Assembly: GCA_015183035.1 (NCBI GenBank)
Contig: JACZZP010000016.1
Location: 1,178,001-1,242,000 of the forward strand
Source: Meloidogyne chitwoodi
Taxonomy: Eukaryota > Nematoda > Chromadorea > Rhabditida > Meloidogynidae
Direction: 5' to 3'
DNA: 64,000 nucleotides
Shown: one piece after another, positions 50,668 to 61,862 of the stretch
How the letters are laid out: the number at the start of each line of letters is the position of its first letter
How positions within the stretch are numbered: position 1 is the first letter of the stretch
The notes under the pieces: model-generated
What the model was told of the DNA's origin: nothing
The model's input: only the letters and a program-made list of their open reading frames with translations
Databases searched by the model: none
Made by a program: the position numbers and the translations under genes

Positions 50668-51569
50668 ATGAGTGCTCCACCGCCTTTGCCGCCGCCAAAG
50701 AAGGAAGAAGCGCCACCGCCGCCGCCACCATCATCTGCTCCAGCGCCAGCTCCTCCACCTGCTGCTGTTGCTACTGCACCGCCTACTACAGCTCCTCCAC
50801 CGCCACCACCATCGGATCCAGCTCCTCCAACAGCTCGTGCATTGAGTGATGTGTCTTCAAAGAAAAAGAAGGTGAAAGCCAAATCTGCTGCAGGAGGAGA
50901 AGGTTCTTTGGCACCGTCACCTTCTCCAAGTGGTGCCAGTAGCATTGCTGGTCTTCGACAAGTTGAGGTTCAAAGCTTCAATGATGTTCGCCCAGCACTG
51001 CAGAAATGGCTTGGTGGTCAGGATAAGCTGTTTGGAATGATTGAGAAGAGTTCGGGTCTTGAACGGGAAAAGGTGAGAGTAAAAAATTAAAAAAATATTT
51101 TTTCTTATTTTTTTTAGATTTTCTACGGCATTTGTGGTGTTCTTTCGCTTTGGCTGATTGCTGGTCCCGGTGGCGGATTCATTTGTAACTTTATTGGTGT
51201 TGCCTATCCTGTCTATGCTTCAATTCTGGCTTTGCGTTCTGGAGCAAAAGGTTTTTTAATTTTTTAAAGAATTATCTAAAAATTAAATGCAGAGGATGAC
51301 ACACAATGGCTCGTCTACTGGACAACTTATGGGACATTCTCTTTGGTTGATGCATTTGCCGATCGGATTAGTGCCTACTTTCCGCTGTATTGGCTTCTCA
51401 AAGCAATCTTTCTTCTCTACTTGGAACTGCCACAAACGCTTGGAGCGCATAATATCTACGTAAAGTACTTGGATCCGATGTTCGACAAGTTGGCGAAGTG
51501 AGCAAATTTTATTTAAATGAAATTTAATCCAAATTTTTTTTAATTTTTAGGCGTGCGGCGGCCCTGTAG
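50668..51569 (+). CDS. yop-1: REEP5/Yop1-family ER-shaping protein with proline-rich N-terminus
   Basis: A reticulon-homology-type protein that curves tubular ER membrane. Exons 50668-51072, 51119-51250, 51292-51498 and 51552-51569. Residues 1 to about 95 are an unusual Pro/Ala/Ser-rich, then Lys-rich, extension. The TB2/DP1/HVA22 domain follows: KLFGMIEKSSGLEREKIFYG, GGGFICNFIGVAYPVYASILAL, DDTQWLVYWTTYGTFSLVD and FPLYWLLKAIFLLYLELPQTLGAHNIY, with the four membrane hairpin segments in the expected order. It ends KRAAAL with TAG 51567-51569. The coding sequence is markedly more G+C rich than its neighbours, consistent with high expression. The Gly/Ala-rich frame on the opposite strand is only its shadow. 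Confidence 0.92.
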
Positions 51570-51955
51570 AAGAATTGGGTGCATTGAAACAAATGAAGGA
51601 GTAGAAGATAATAAATAAATAAAAAATATTTTTTGTAGGAAAATTCCTTTCATTATATATATTGTAAATTCCCCTCTTTTTGTCGTGTATTGTATTATGT
51701 TAATTGATGTATTGAAAATATTGTTTGTATATCATTTAATTTGTGTGTAAGTTTTGTAAAATATTTACGGTTTAACTTTATTCCTTTAGGATTTGTAGTT
51801 CGGTCTTAAACTGCGCAAGACTCCATAGGCCTTTATTTGAAAGATTTGCCATTAGAGTCTAAAGTGTGTTTTGAAATGATGCTTTCATTTTTAAATTTTT
51901 ATTTTTCATTAAAAAGTAACTAATTGTATTAATTTCTGTATTTTAAGATTAATAA
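51570..51955. other. Intergenic spacer
   Basis: 3' UTR of the REEP gene and the 5' region of nog-1. A TTTTAAG acceptor-like site sits a few bases before the nog-1 ATG. Nothing else was seen. Confidence 0.5.
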
Positions 51956-54900
51956 ATGACAACTTCACTTTACAATTTTAAGAAGATTACAGTTGTTCCA
52001 ACATCTGTAGTTTGTTTTAATATTATTTGATTTATATATATGTACATTTAGAATTTGAAAGATGTTGTTCTTTCTAAAACTCAAAGAAAAACTCCAACTG
52101 TTGTTCGTAAGAATTGGCAAATTAGTCGAATCCGAGCTTTTTATGCAAGAAAAGTTAAATTTCTTCAACAAACACTTCATGACAAATTAACTACAATTTT
52201 GACTGAATTTCCTAAAATGGAAGATGTTCATCCATTTTATGCTGATTTGATGAATATTCTTTATGATCGAGATCATTACAAAATTGCTTTGGGTCAAATG
52301 AACACAGCAAGGCATTTAATTGATGGAGTTGCTCGGGAATATGTTAGATTATTAAAGTATGCTGATTCACTATATCGATGTAAAACTCTCAAACGAGCTG
52401 CACTTGGGCGTATGGTTAAGATTCTAATAAGGCAAAAGTCCAGTTTTGAATATTTGGAACAAGTTCGTCAACATTTAAGTCGATTGCCAAGCATTGATCC
52501 TAATACACGGTTTCTAATTTAGTTATCAATTTATAAAATATTTTTTATTTACCAAATTTTTCTTTTCTGTGCTTCCTTTTTTTAAAAATATTGTATAGAG
52601 ATAAGGATGTTTTCTTTTTTAATTGCTTTATTAGGCAATCTTCACCAATCTGGGCGCCACCCCAAATAATCGCACCGGGATAGTAAAAACGTGTTTTTAG
52701 GGGTTATCGAGGTCGCTGATTACGAATATGATCTTATCACTAAACCTTATCATTTTATCACTAATTTTAAAAATCACAGATTTTATCATGGATATTTCCC
52801 AAATTACTCAAGTTATTAATAATAAAGAATCTGCTATTCAATATTTACAACAACATAACATTTTACGGTCTGTACCACCAATATGCCCATCATGTAATCA
52901 GCAAATGAGCGAAAATGATTTTAAAAATTAGTGATAAGAAAAAACTGATATCAGATTCGTAATCAGCGACCTCGATAACCCCTAAAAACACGTTTTTACT
53001 ATCCAGGTGCGATTATTTGGGGTGGCGCCCAGATTGGTGAAGATTGCCCTTTATTAAAGCTTTTTAGATTTAATTTCAGTCAACATTTCTTTTAAATCGA
53101 GTTCGAGGACTTAAACCTATTGTAAAAGTTTACTATATTTTTCAGAACTTTAATTCTTTGTGGTTTTCCTAACGTTGGCAAATCTTCATTTATTAATAAA
53201 GTCACTCGTGCTGATGTTGAAGTCCAGCCATATGCATTCACCACTAAGTCATTATATGTTGGCCATATGGATTATCGTTATTTACGTTGGCAGGTATTTT
53301 TTTAGGTACTTGTCGGTTATCCTAAGGACTTTTTGGGTAAAGTTTTAGCTGACCAATTTATATATAAACAACTATGTAGAATAAAAAATCAATCAAATGC
53401 CTAATATTTCCCCAAATAAAGGGTACTTACGTATTATCCCTACGCACTTTTGCGGACAAAGTTTTTGCGGACAAATTTATATAAAACAATTACAAAAAAT
53501 CAATCCAATGCCCAATATTTTCCCCAAGCAAGTATAATTTCTTCAAAAACGTTCACAAATGAAAGTTTCGTATTGCTTACCAGTTGCCCTGCGAACACCT
53601 TGTTGTTGACGACATCTCCTACATTCCCAAACTGGACGTTGTTTGTGATAAAGTTTCATTTCATGTCCATCGCGACAAACTCTAGTTTTGTGTAGAAGAC
53701 CACGATCTTGTAAGAATTCGATGGCATCTTTTTCAGTTGTTGGCAAATCCCAAATTTTCATTATAAAAAAATAGCTAATAAACTGTAACAGAAATGGTAA
53801 AATAACATTTATTCTTAACTTTCATATTTATTATCCATCAAATTTAATTTTGAATTTGAGTGACAACTATATTTGAAGGAAGGAGGAAAATAAATAAATT
53901 TGTCCGCAAAAACTTTGTCCGCAAAAGTGCGTAGGGATAATACGTAAGTACCAAATAAAGTAATATTTCTTAAAAAAAACTTCTCCATCGCCAGCATTTT
54001 CCTCCACATAAACTCTGGAAAATATCTATCCAAGCGAGGAGTTTCTGTAAAAGGAATAGGAGGGAAGAGGGGAGAAACATTGTGATATGACCGCTAAAAC
54101 TTGTCCGCAAAAAGTCCTGGGGATAACCGACAAGTGCCGTTTTTATCTTTCTAATAGTTTACATTTTTTAAATTGGTTTTTATTTCATTTTAGGTAATTG
54201 ATACACCCGGAATTTTGGACCATCCGCTCGAGCAGAGGAACACAATCGAAATGCAAGCAGTTACAGCACTTGGCCATCTAAAAGCTTCAATTCTCTATAT
54301 GATGGATATTAGTGAACTTTGTGATCATTCAATTGAGCAGCAGGTTAAGCTATTCGAAAATATTCAGCCACTATTCGCTAATAAACCGGTTTTTATTGGT
54401 ATTAATAAAATTGATGTTCTCCGCCGAAAAGATTTACCAGCCGAAACAAATTCACTTTTGTGCAAGTTTGAGAACGACAACATTCCAGTCATTGAATTGA
54501 GTACATTGACTGAAGAGGGTGTTATTGAATTACGAGATAAAGTTTATTTATATTACAAAATTAAATTTTAATGGTTATACCTTTTAGGCGTGTGATGCCT
54601 TATTAGCTCAGCGAATTGAAAAAAAACTTCAATTCAAAGGTAAAGAAATCAGTGGAGATGGTGGACATGTACTCGGTCGTTTATTTGTTGCTTACCCTGA
54701 ACCTCGGGATGACAAAATCCGTGCTCCATTCATTCCTGAAGGGGTTCTGAAAAAGCGAGCTGCAATGGATTTGACGGATGATGTAATTAAGGAAGAAAAG
54801 CCTAAACGAAAATTGGAGCGTGAACTGGAGATAGAGCAGGGAAGAGATTACAAATTAGATTTGAAGAAGCATTATCTCTTGAAAAATGAAGAAGAAAAAT

Positions 54901-55716
54901 ATGACAAAATTCCTGAAATTTGGGAAGGCCATAACATTGCTGATTTTATTGATCCACAAATTGTCGAGGTTTGATTTAATTTAAAAAACATATTAAATTC
55001 AAGATAACTCTAAAGTCAGTTTAGATCTAAAGGGATTCCAAATAGTCTAGATTTCATAATGTCGATAACCCTATCCGTTCAAGTCCTTTAATTTTTAATT
55101 ATTCTTTCTAGAAACTTAAAAAACTGTTAGAAGAAGAAAAACGCCGTGAACAGGCTGGATTTTATGATGCAGATATGGATGAAGATGATGATGAAACAAA
55201 ACGTTTACTTTCCTTGGCTGAACAAATTACAGAAAAGGAAAAACTTCGTCGAATGGAATCTCAATTCAATAAAGGTACAAATCAACCAAAAATTCCACGA
55301 AAAGCAGGAAGAAAACGTGATAGAAGTATGTCTAGATTGGAAGAAGAATTGGGTGATTTGGGTGTTCATATTAATGCAAAACGAATGCGTAATTTGGAGA
55401 CTGAACAGCAAAGAGAACATGTTGGTGGTATGAAAATCCGTGTTGGTCGATCTCCATCTGTTCCTGTTCCTGAAAGAATTCCAAGAGATGTTAAAGGACT
55501 TCCAGATAGAAAGGTTGGAGTTTTTTTTATTTACATTATGTTAATATAATATCTGTTGTTAAGATCCGAATTAAAGCAAGGAAGTTGGCAAGAGGAGGAC
55601 TTCGTAAACTTGGTAGAGAAGCAAGAAAAGGGGAAGCAGACCGCCATGTTTTTGATCTTAAACCGAAACATTTGTTCAGTGGAAAAAGAAGTACTGGAAA
55701 AACAGACAGACGCTAA
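51956..55716 (+). CDS. nog-1: NOG-1 nucleolar GTPase (GTPBP4), 60S ribosome assembly
   Basis: An essential GTPase of the nucleolus that acts on pre-60S particles. Exons: 51956-52012, 52052-52509, 53145-53293, 54195-54540, 54588-54969, 55111-55513 and 55562-55716. The start [15 protein letters not shown] matches the family. Following are [39 protein letters not shown], then the GTP site: GFPNVGKSS (G1), PYAFTTKS (G2), DTPGILDHP (G3), NKID (G4), and STLTEEGV. The C-terminal half has [18 protein letters not shown] and closes with [17 protein letters not shown], all typical. Every catalytic motif is intact. Intron 2 holds a 415-bp transposon; intron 3 holds two nested ones, and neither insertion touches an exon. 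rrp-8 begins 151 bp downstream on the same strand. Confidence 0.96.
52634..53048. mobile_element. 415-bp TIR transposon with zinc-ribbon ORF (Merlin-like)
   Basis: Nearly perfect inverted repeats of about 90 bp (GGCAATCTTCACCAATCTGG inward) are flanked by an exact 8-bp duplication CTTTATTA (52626-52633 and 53049-53056). The short space between the arms carries an ORF (52788-52931, from MDISQITQ) with [13 protein letters not shown] and CPSCNQQM, like the N-terminal zinc ribbon of IS1016/ISXO2-type (Merlin) transposases. The catalytic part is absent. It lies in nog-1 intron 2 on the host strand. Confidence 0.88.
53305..54138. mobile_element. Outer TIR transposon in nog-1 intron 3 (split by a second element)
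   Basis: Ends are GGTACTTGTCGGTTATCC and its near reverse complement ending CCGACAAGTGCC. Inner flanks include a TTTTTGCGGACAAGTT-type motif on the right arm, damaged on the left. Target duplication is not clean (TTTTTTTA against GTTTTTAT), so this is the older insertion. A second element (53422-53952) has jumped into it. Excluding that element, about 300 bp of the outer element remain, with no coding capacity seen. Confidence 0.7.
53422..53952. mobile_element. Inner 531-bp TIR transposon with antisense zinc-ribbon ORF
   Basis: Ends GGTACTTACGTATTATCCC and its perfect reverse complement; arms of about 60 bp carry two direct copies of TTTGCGGACAAA. An exact 8-bp duplication AAATAAAG flanks it (53414-53421 and 53953-53960). 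On the minus strand, 53761-53543 encodes a 72-residue protein with [28 protein letters not shown] and [14 protein letters not shown]: a complete-looking zinc ribbon of the kind found at the front of Merlin/IS1016-type transposases. No catalytic domain follows. Confidence 0.88.
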
Positions 55717-55867
55717 TTTTAGTTTTATTGTTAAGAGTACCATTTTATTTTTTGATTTGTTAAATAAAATTTTATTAAATTTGTATTTAAATATTTTTTG
55801 AGCTATGTTAATTTAGGTCATTTTATTTTTAAATATTTCATTTATGTACATATAATTATTTTCGAAG

Positions 55868-57258
55868 ATGAAGTTAAGGTGTTCTAGCACTAAAAATAAG
55901 ACAAAGGATTCATTAACAAAAATACATCATAGATTACAAAAGAAGTCTTCGAGAAATGCCTCCAATGATTTATCAGGAAAATTATTGAAGGATCCTAATG
56001 AGATACAAAAGCCATCAAACAAAGATGTTAGCTCTTCTGTCGTCTCGGCAACTAAAAAGCGAAAAAGGCCATGGAGACAAGTAGTTCGCCATAGAGCGAA
56101 ACAAGAACGCTTAATTACAGATGTTCCAGAAATTTTTGCTTGTGATAATTTGGAACAAGAAGGTTTGGATAATTTTTTGATTACATGATTGACGTTTTTG
56201 GGCAATTTTTGGTTAGTATTTTAAGATGTATTTGCGGACGCCAAAATTAAATGTGATTCCCAACACCTAATTAGAGTCAGTTTTATGAGTTAATCTCTTT
56301 CTTATTTAGCAGATTCTTCTGGAGTAAATTCTCAACCAGAAGAGGAGCCACAATTATTAAAAAAGAAAAAAATAAGCCGTAAAAAGCGTATCAAAAACAA
56401 GAACAAAATTCTTATTAAATGTGACGACACAAATAGTGTCGAACAAGACAATAAAGAAGATAAGAAATTTTCAAAAAGTGCGGATGCCCGGTTAGATGCT
56501 GCTAGATTTAGATATGTCAATGAACAGCTTTATACACATCCTTCCACCAGCGCTGTTCAACTTTTTAAAGAAGATCCAAAGGCATTTGAAGCTTACCATC
56601 GAGGCTATAAACAACAAGTATGATATTTGAATTGTATATTTTTAATATAAATTTTAAAAATTCAGATCAAGAAATGGCCTTTTAAGCCATTAAATGCAAT
56701 CCTTCTCGATCTTTCCTCACTTCCTCACGGTAGTGTTATTGCTGATTTGGGGTGTGGTGAGGCAGAATTAGCAAAAATCTTAGGCTCAAATTACAAAGTA
56801 CATTCTTTTGATCTTGTTTCAATGAATGAAAGAGTTGTTGTTGCTGATATGGCTAAACTGCCTTTGCCGAGAGAATCAGTAGATGTCTGCGTGTATTGTC
56901 TTTCACTAATGGGTAAAAATTTAGCTCATTTCTTTCGTGAGGCACACAGAGTTTTAAAAATGAGGTGAAAAACGTTTAATTGGTTTATCAAATATTATTT
57001 TAGCGGAAAGATTAAAATTGTCGAAGTTAGTAGTCGCTTTCGAAATATCAAAAGCTTTATTGAAGCACTTGGAAAAATGGGTTTCCAACTAAAGCGAAAG
57101 GTGATCTTTCAAAAATTTCATATTAATATCAAGAATATTTTCAGAAGGAACTCGATGGCGGCTACTTTACTACATTAACTCTGCAGAAGATTGGAAAATT
57201 TGTGAATAAAAGACCGCTCGGTCTTCAATTGGATCCTTGTCTTTATAAGAAACGATAA
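55868..57258 (+). CDS. rrp-8: RRP-8, nucleolar rRNA adenine methyltransferase (nucleomethylin family)
   Basis: An S-adenosylmethionine-dependent enzyme that makes m1A in large-subunit rRNA. Exons: 55868-56160, 56312-56620, 56667-56965, 57003-57101 and 57145-57258. The N-terminus is Lys/Arg/Ser-rich, as expected for nucleolar targeting. The Rrp8 domain is clear: [31 protein letters not shown], the SAM-binding [59 protein letters not shown], and the end [13 protein letters not shown]. All expected motifs are intact. It lies 151 bp after nog-1; both serve ribosome formation, and I recall the two genes being neighbours in C. elegans too, which would make this a conserved operon. Confidence 0.95.
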
Positions 57259-58059
57259 ATAGATGGAAAGTAAAATATGTTATTAATTGTTTTTAATCAT
57301 TTATTTTATGTATTGTTTTTTATTTTAATGTCGATCATCTTGACAGAATGTTAATAAAAAAAATTCAAAAAGTTCAGACGCTAAGATCGTTTTTCCTTTT
57401 GTTAAACAAATTTCTTACTGATACAGTGAAAAATTACAAAATTAAGGAAAACTTTCATTATTTTTTACAACACACAAAACAAAAGTAATCCAAAAACCAA
57501 AGTATTTTTGCCTTTTTAAGGCGTCCAAAAATTGCACAAGGCACTGCTTTCGCAGGCCAAGGCGGGCAATTGGTATAAGTTTTCAATCAGCAATAACAGC
57601 TCCTCGGCTAGGCCTCATTGGACGCTGTACTGCCCGAGCGCAAGGCTAGTGAGCCTGTCTTGTGACAATTAAACAATAAATTGATACTACATTTTTTAGA
57701 CGTGTTGTAATTATTCAAAGTTATAAAGAAAATTCTACACTCTTTCTCTTATGACTTTCTCTGTGCGTACTTCTAATTGCATAAATTTATTTCACTATAG
57801 TATTGTATTTTTCTATCTCTGCCTTCTTTAGCGCAATGCTCCATTGCGAAAAGGAATTCTGGTCCAAACGACATTTAGGCCAAGACATTTTGTCCAATAG
57901 ACATGTCTCTCTACTTGACTGTCTTGACCAATACATATTCATTTCGGTTAATGATAATTAAATCTATATAATATGTACATACTTATCAAATTTTTCTTTT
58001 TACTTATGATAGTTACATATAACAAATTCTTTTTAAATTTATTTAAGAATATAATATAA
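57259..58059. other. Intergenic region containing antisense U4 gene
   Basis: Besides the U4 gene at 57510-57647, this 0.8-kb gap contains a short hairpin (CGCAATG/CATTGCG near 57833) and degenerate copies of a GTCCAAACGACATTT-type word at 57863-57935. The rest is AT-rich, including the 3' UTR of rrp-8 and the promoter of the TFIIIC gene. Confidence 0.5.
57510..57647 (-). ncRNA. U4 spliceosomal snRNA, copy 2
   Basis: Identical in length (138 bases) to the copy at 25997-26134 and differing by one base that I could find (CACAAGGCACTG against CACAAAGCACTG on the plus strand). It has the same U4 landmarks, including the Sm site AATTTTTGG near the 3' end. Likeness stops abruptly at both gene ends; the flanks are unrelated. 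It lies between rrp-8 and the TFIIIC gene, on the strand opposite to both. Upstream promoter elements could not be matched between the copies, so one may be silent. Confidence 0.9.
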
Positions 58060-61000
58060 ATGGATATTGATGATGAAGAAGCAGTTTGGGATGTTGTTCG
58101 TGACAGGATTAATATTGATGTAGAATCTGGCGAATTTACAGCTGTGAATAAGGCATATTAAATTAATTTTATTTTTATAATTTCATTATTTAGACACAAC
58201 CCACAAACTTTTCTCCTACAGCTTCTACTTCTTTCAACACTTTGAATTTTGATGATCAAGAAGGATCCTCGTCATTACAAAAGTCTTTTAAACGAGGGCG
58301 TCAGATTGGTAGAAAACAAGTTGGCGTGAATTCGTAATTTATACAATTTTTTGATAGAATCTTTTTGAAAATATTTAGAACATTGGAAAGCTTGTTGGGT
58401 CAAGCTAATCTTGAACATTGCCGTGGTCGAACAAAACAAGCAATGACTTATCTTTTTGAGGTTAAATTTATTTAATTTAACTTTTTTTATTAATTTAGGC
58501 AATACGTCTAGCTCCATATCATGTTCAAACATACAAAGAAATTTCTGATATTTTTTCTGAACAAAATCAACCAGAAAAAAGCTTTGAATTCAAACTTCTA
58601 GCAGCTTTATTGACAGACAAAACAACAGCTGTAGAATGGGATGATATTGCAGAATTATCTCGTTCATTTAATAGGCTTGAATTAGCCGTGGCTTGTTTAG
58701 CTAAAGGTTTGAATATTATTTTAGGCTTTTATTTAAATTAAAAGATTATTAATAAATAAAATTAACAGAGTTCCTTGCAAACATTATTATTTTAAATATT
58801 TGTACATTTTTAGCAATTAGAAAAGATCCAGGGAATTGGCTTTATTATGAAAAACGAATTCAAATTCTTGATTCAATTGGTGATATTGAATTGGCAATGA
58901 AAACAAGATTACAAGCAGCACAATCAATTAATTGTCAAAGTTCTCAAATTAATTTTGCTTGGATTGATAATCTTATTAAAACGGTTAAAAATATTTGATA
59001 ATTTATTATTTTTAAATTTTTTAGGCTGCAGACTATTTTTGCACTTTAAAAGATGAGGAAAAAGCAACAGAAGCATTAGAAACTTTTATTCTTCGAAGTC
59101 GTGAATTTGGTCGTTCTATTGATTTTGAACATTTAGCTTTATTAGGGTTTTTTAAATTTTGTAAATTATTTTTAAATATAACTTTAGAATGTGGATGAGT
59201 AATGAACGTTTTGAGGATTCTGCAAAATCTATACTTGCACTTCATCAAAATTTAATTCAAGCTATTGGTGATGATAATTCTCCTGCAATTGAGGTGGATT
59301 GTTTAAATAGTCTCTATTTTATTTATTTTTTGAGTATTTATGTTTAAATCTTAAATTTTTATTCAACTATAAAAATAATTTATTTTTTTTAGATAAAAAT
59401 AACAAATGCTGGTTATAGACTTGATCCATTTCCTCCTGTTGCAAATATTCATTGGCGTATAGATCCTGCGTTATCAAATATATTTATTGCTCATTTAATT
59501 ATTTGTTTCATTCATTTAAATCTTTTCAATTTTAATTCTGATTTAATTGATTTACTTTTGGAAAGGCCAATCGGACAAAATGAAGATAATGTTTATTTGG
59601 AAATTGCAAGATCCTTAAATTCTGTTGACCAAGTTGGAATGGCTGTTGAATTTATTGATAAACTTTGGAATAAAAAACCTGAATTTAAAGAGAATGCCGA
59701 TGCTTGGTTTCTTTTTGGATATTTTCAACAGGTTTTTTTATATAACATTTTTTATAATTTTGATATCAATTATGCTTTTATCTTAAGAGTTTTGAATTTT
59801 TGATTAAAAATTAGATAATCAGACATATTTTTATAAAATAAATTTTTTTGTATTTTTGAGTATTTCTTTGTTCCTATAATATTCATTTTTTTAAATTTAG
59901 TTGCTTGATAATTTTGAGGATGCAAAAAATGCCTATGAAAATGTTATTAATCTTCAACCGGGACACATTGATGCGTGTATAAATTTATCAACAATTCTTC
60001 AAAAAATGGGACTAAGTGATCTGGCATTGGAAACATTGAAAGATTTAAATTTGGATTCTTGCTCACAACTTCCTGTATTAATTTTATTTAAACAAAAATT
60101 ATGGTTGTGATAGAGACTTTTATTTTTAATAATAATAATATTTTTCAAATTTGAACTTTAACCTCAAAAATTTCAGAATTAAAGCTGTTTTTAACAAAAA
60201 TAAACGAAATTTTTTTTAATTATTTAAATTTAAAAATTTTTAGGAGGAACGTTTATTAGTTAAACAAGCAGAAGTTCTTCTAGATCAAAAGAAAACACTT
60301 CAATATATTACTACTCTTAGACTTTTGCTTGTTCCACATTTTTATGATGTACATTTATCTGGTGATGAATTAATGCGTAAAGGAAAAAGAAAAAATGGTA
60401 TTAGATTTTAATTTCATCAAAAAATGTTTTTTTGTTTTAGTTAAAATATTACATATGAGTTTAACTAGATGTGCAATGGAAACTGTTAGAGGTAGCCCTT
60501 TGGAACGTATAGTGAAAAGATTGGGTGCAATTGCTGTTACAAATCATAGACCAATGGATAATTTAAGACCTAATGAAGTAAAAAAATTATTTAAAAAATA
60601 TATTTATTTATTTTAGTTACACGACTACGCATTTAAACTTGCAGAAACTTTATATCTTGTTGGTGAATATGAAGAAATGCTTTGTGTTGTTTGTTATGCT
60701 TTTGTTCAACCAAAAATTGCTAGTTTAAAGTATATCTTTAATTAAATATAAATAAATAATTTTTTTTAAACATTTTTAGTTCAAAAATATTTACTTCTCT
60801 ATTATTTTTTGCAAGCATAAAAGCAAAAGAGTATGGACTTGCATTTGATTTTTTGCGTTTTTATCTGACATTTACTTTAGTATAAAATTTTTTATAATTA
60901 TTAAAAAAATTCTTTTTAAAGCCGAAAATCACAAAAGGCCGTGAATTAACTGAATCTGCTTCTGCACAAGCATTACTTTTACAAACTCAGCTTCCTACTG

Positions 61001-61862
61001 AAAATTTGAATTATGTTTATGCCACAATGAATTTTATTCTTTGTCAGCATCAAAGTAGGATTTTTAAGTTTTTTTAATAATTATATTTTATAGGTGTAAA
61101 TTATCACCGTTTCATTATGAGACAGTTAGTTAAGTTACCAGAGTGTGATTCTTTACATGTTATTTCTGGAAATAATTCAATGGTTACAGGATCTTATAGA
61201 CATGCTCTTGGTTTATTTTATTATTATTATTTTTGAAAATATTTTTTAAAGGTGAATATTTTATGGTTTGGTTAAGAAACCAGGACAACCCATTATTAGC
61301 TTTTTTGATTTCTCTTACTTTTGCACACATTTCCTGTAAGAAGGATATTTCTTCTCGTCATGTTGTTGGACTTAGGGTAATTTTTATTTGAAAAATATTA
61401 AAAAAAATAGAAAGTTTTATAAAAATCTTTTAATTCAAGGGAGTCTTAATTTTAAACTTTGAAAAATCCATTAATATTTTATTTTTATTATTTTAAAAAA
61501 AATTTTAGGCTCTAGCATTTATGGGCAAATATTCAAACCTTCGTTCACCTTTTCTTTCTCAAGAAGTTGAATATAATATGGGACGACTTTTTCATCAAAT
61601 GGGTATTTTATCAAATGCAATTTGTTGTTATGAAAGAGTACTTTATGAATGTCCAACTCCGATGATTTGGACAGAAAGCCCAAAAGGAGAAAGAAAAGCA
61701 GAATTGGCTATTAAGTATAAATTTATTAATAAAATTAATTTAAAAATATTTTTAAGGTATGATTTAAAACGGCAAACAGCTTACAACCTCTCGCTTATTT
61801 ATGAATCAAGTGGTAATCGTTTGATGGCAAGACACATTCTTGAAGAATTTTGCACAATTTAA
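58060..61862 (+). CDS. tftc-3: TFIIIC subunit 3 (GTF3C3/tau131), TPR protein
   Basis: A tetratricopeptide-repeat subunit of RNA polymerase III factor TFIIIC, which recognises tRNA-gene A and B boxes and recruits TFIIIB. About 18 exons on the plus strand; start ATG 58060 (MDIDDEEAVW, acidic), stop TAA 61860-61862. TPR units are visible: LLGQANLEHCRGRTKQAMTY, IRLAPYHVQTYKEISDIFSE, AIRKDPGNWLYYEKRIQI, FEDAKNAYENVINLQPGHID and VEYNMGRLFHQMGILSNAIC. Family-specific anchors are FIMRQLVKLPECDSLHV, SGNNSMVTGSYRHALG and the closing AYNLSLIYESSGNRLMARHIL, which match human GTF3C3 in order. No break in frame was found. Its location next to rRNA-processing genes puts three RNA-production functions in one block. 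Confidence 0.92.

Noticed and set aside
50544..50945. Gly/Ala-rich frame (-)
   Set aside because: Exact antisense of the proline-rich coding tract of the REEP gene.
53543..53761. Considered as a host gene nested in nog-1
   Set aside because: Lies wholly between transposon terminal repeats with a target duplication, so it belongs to the element.
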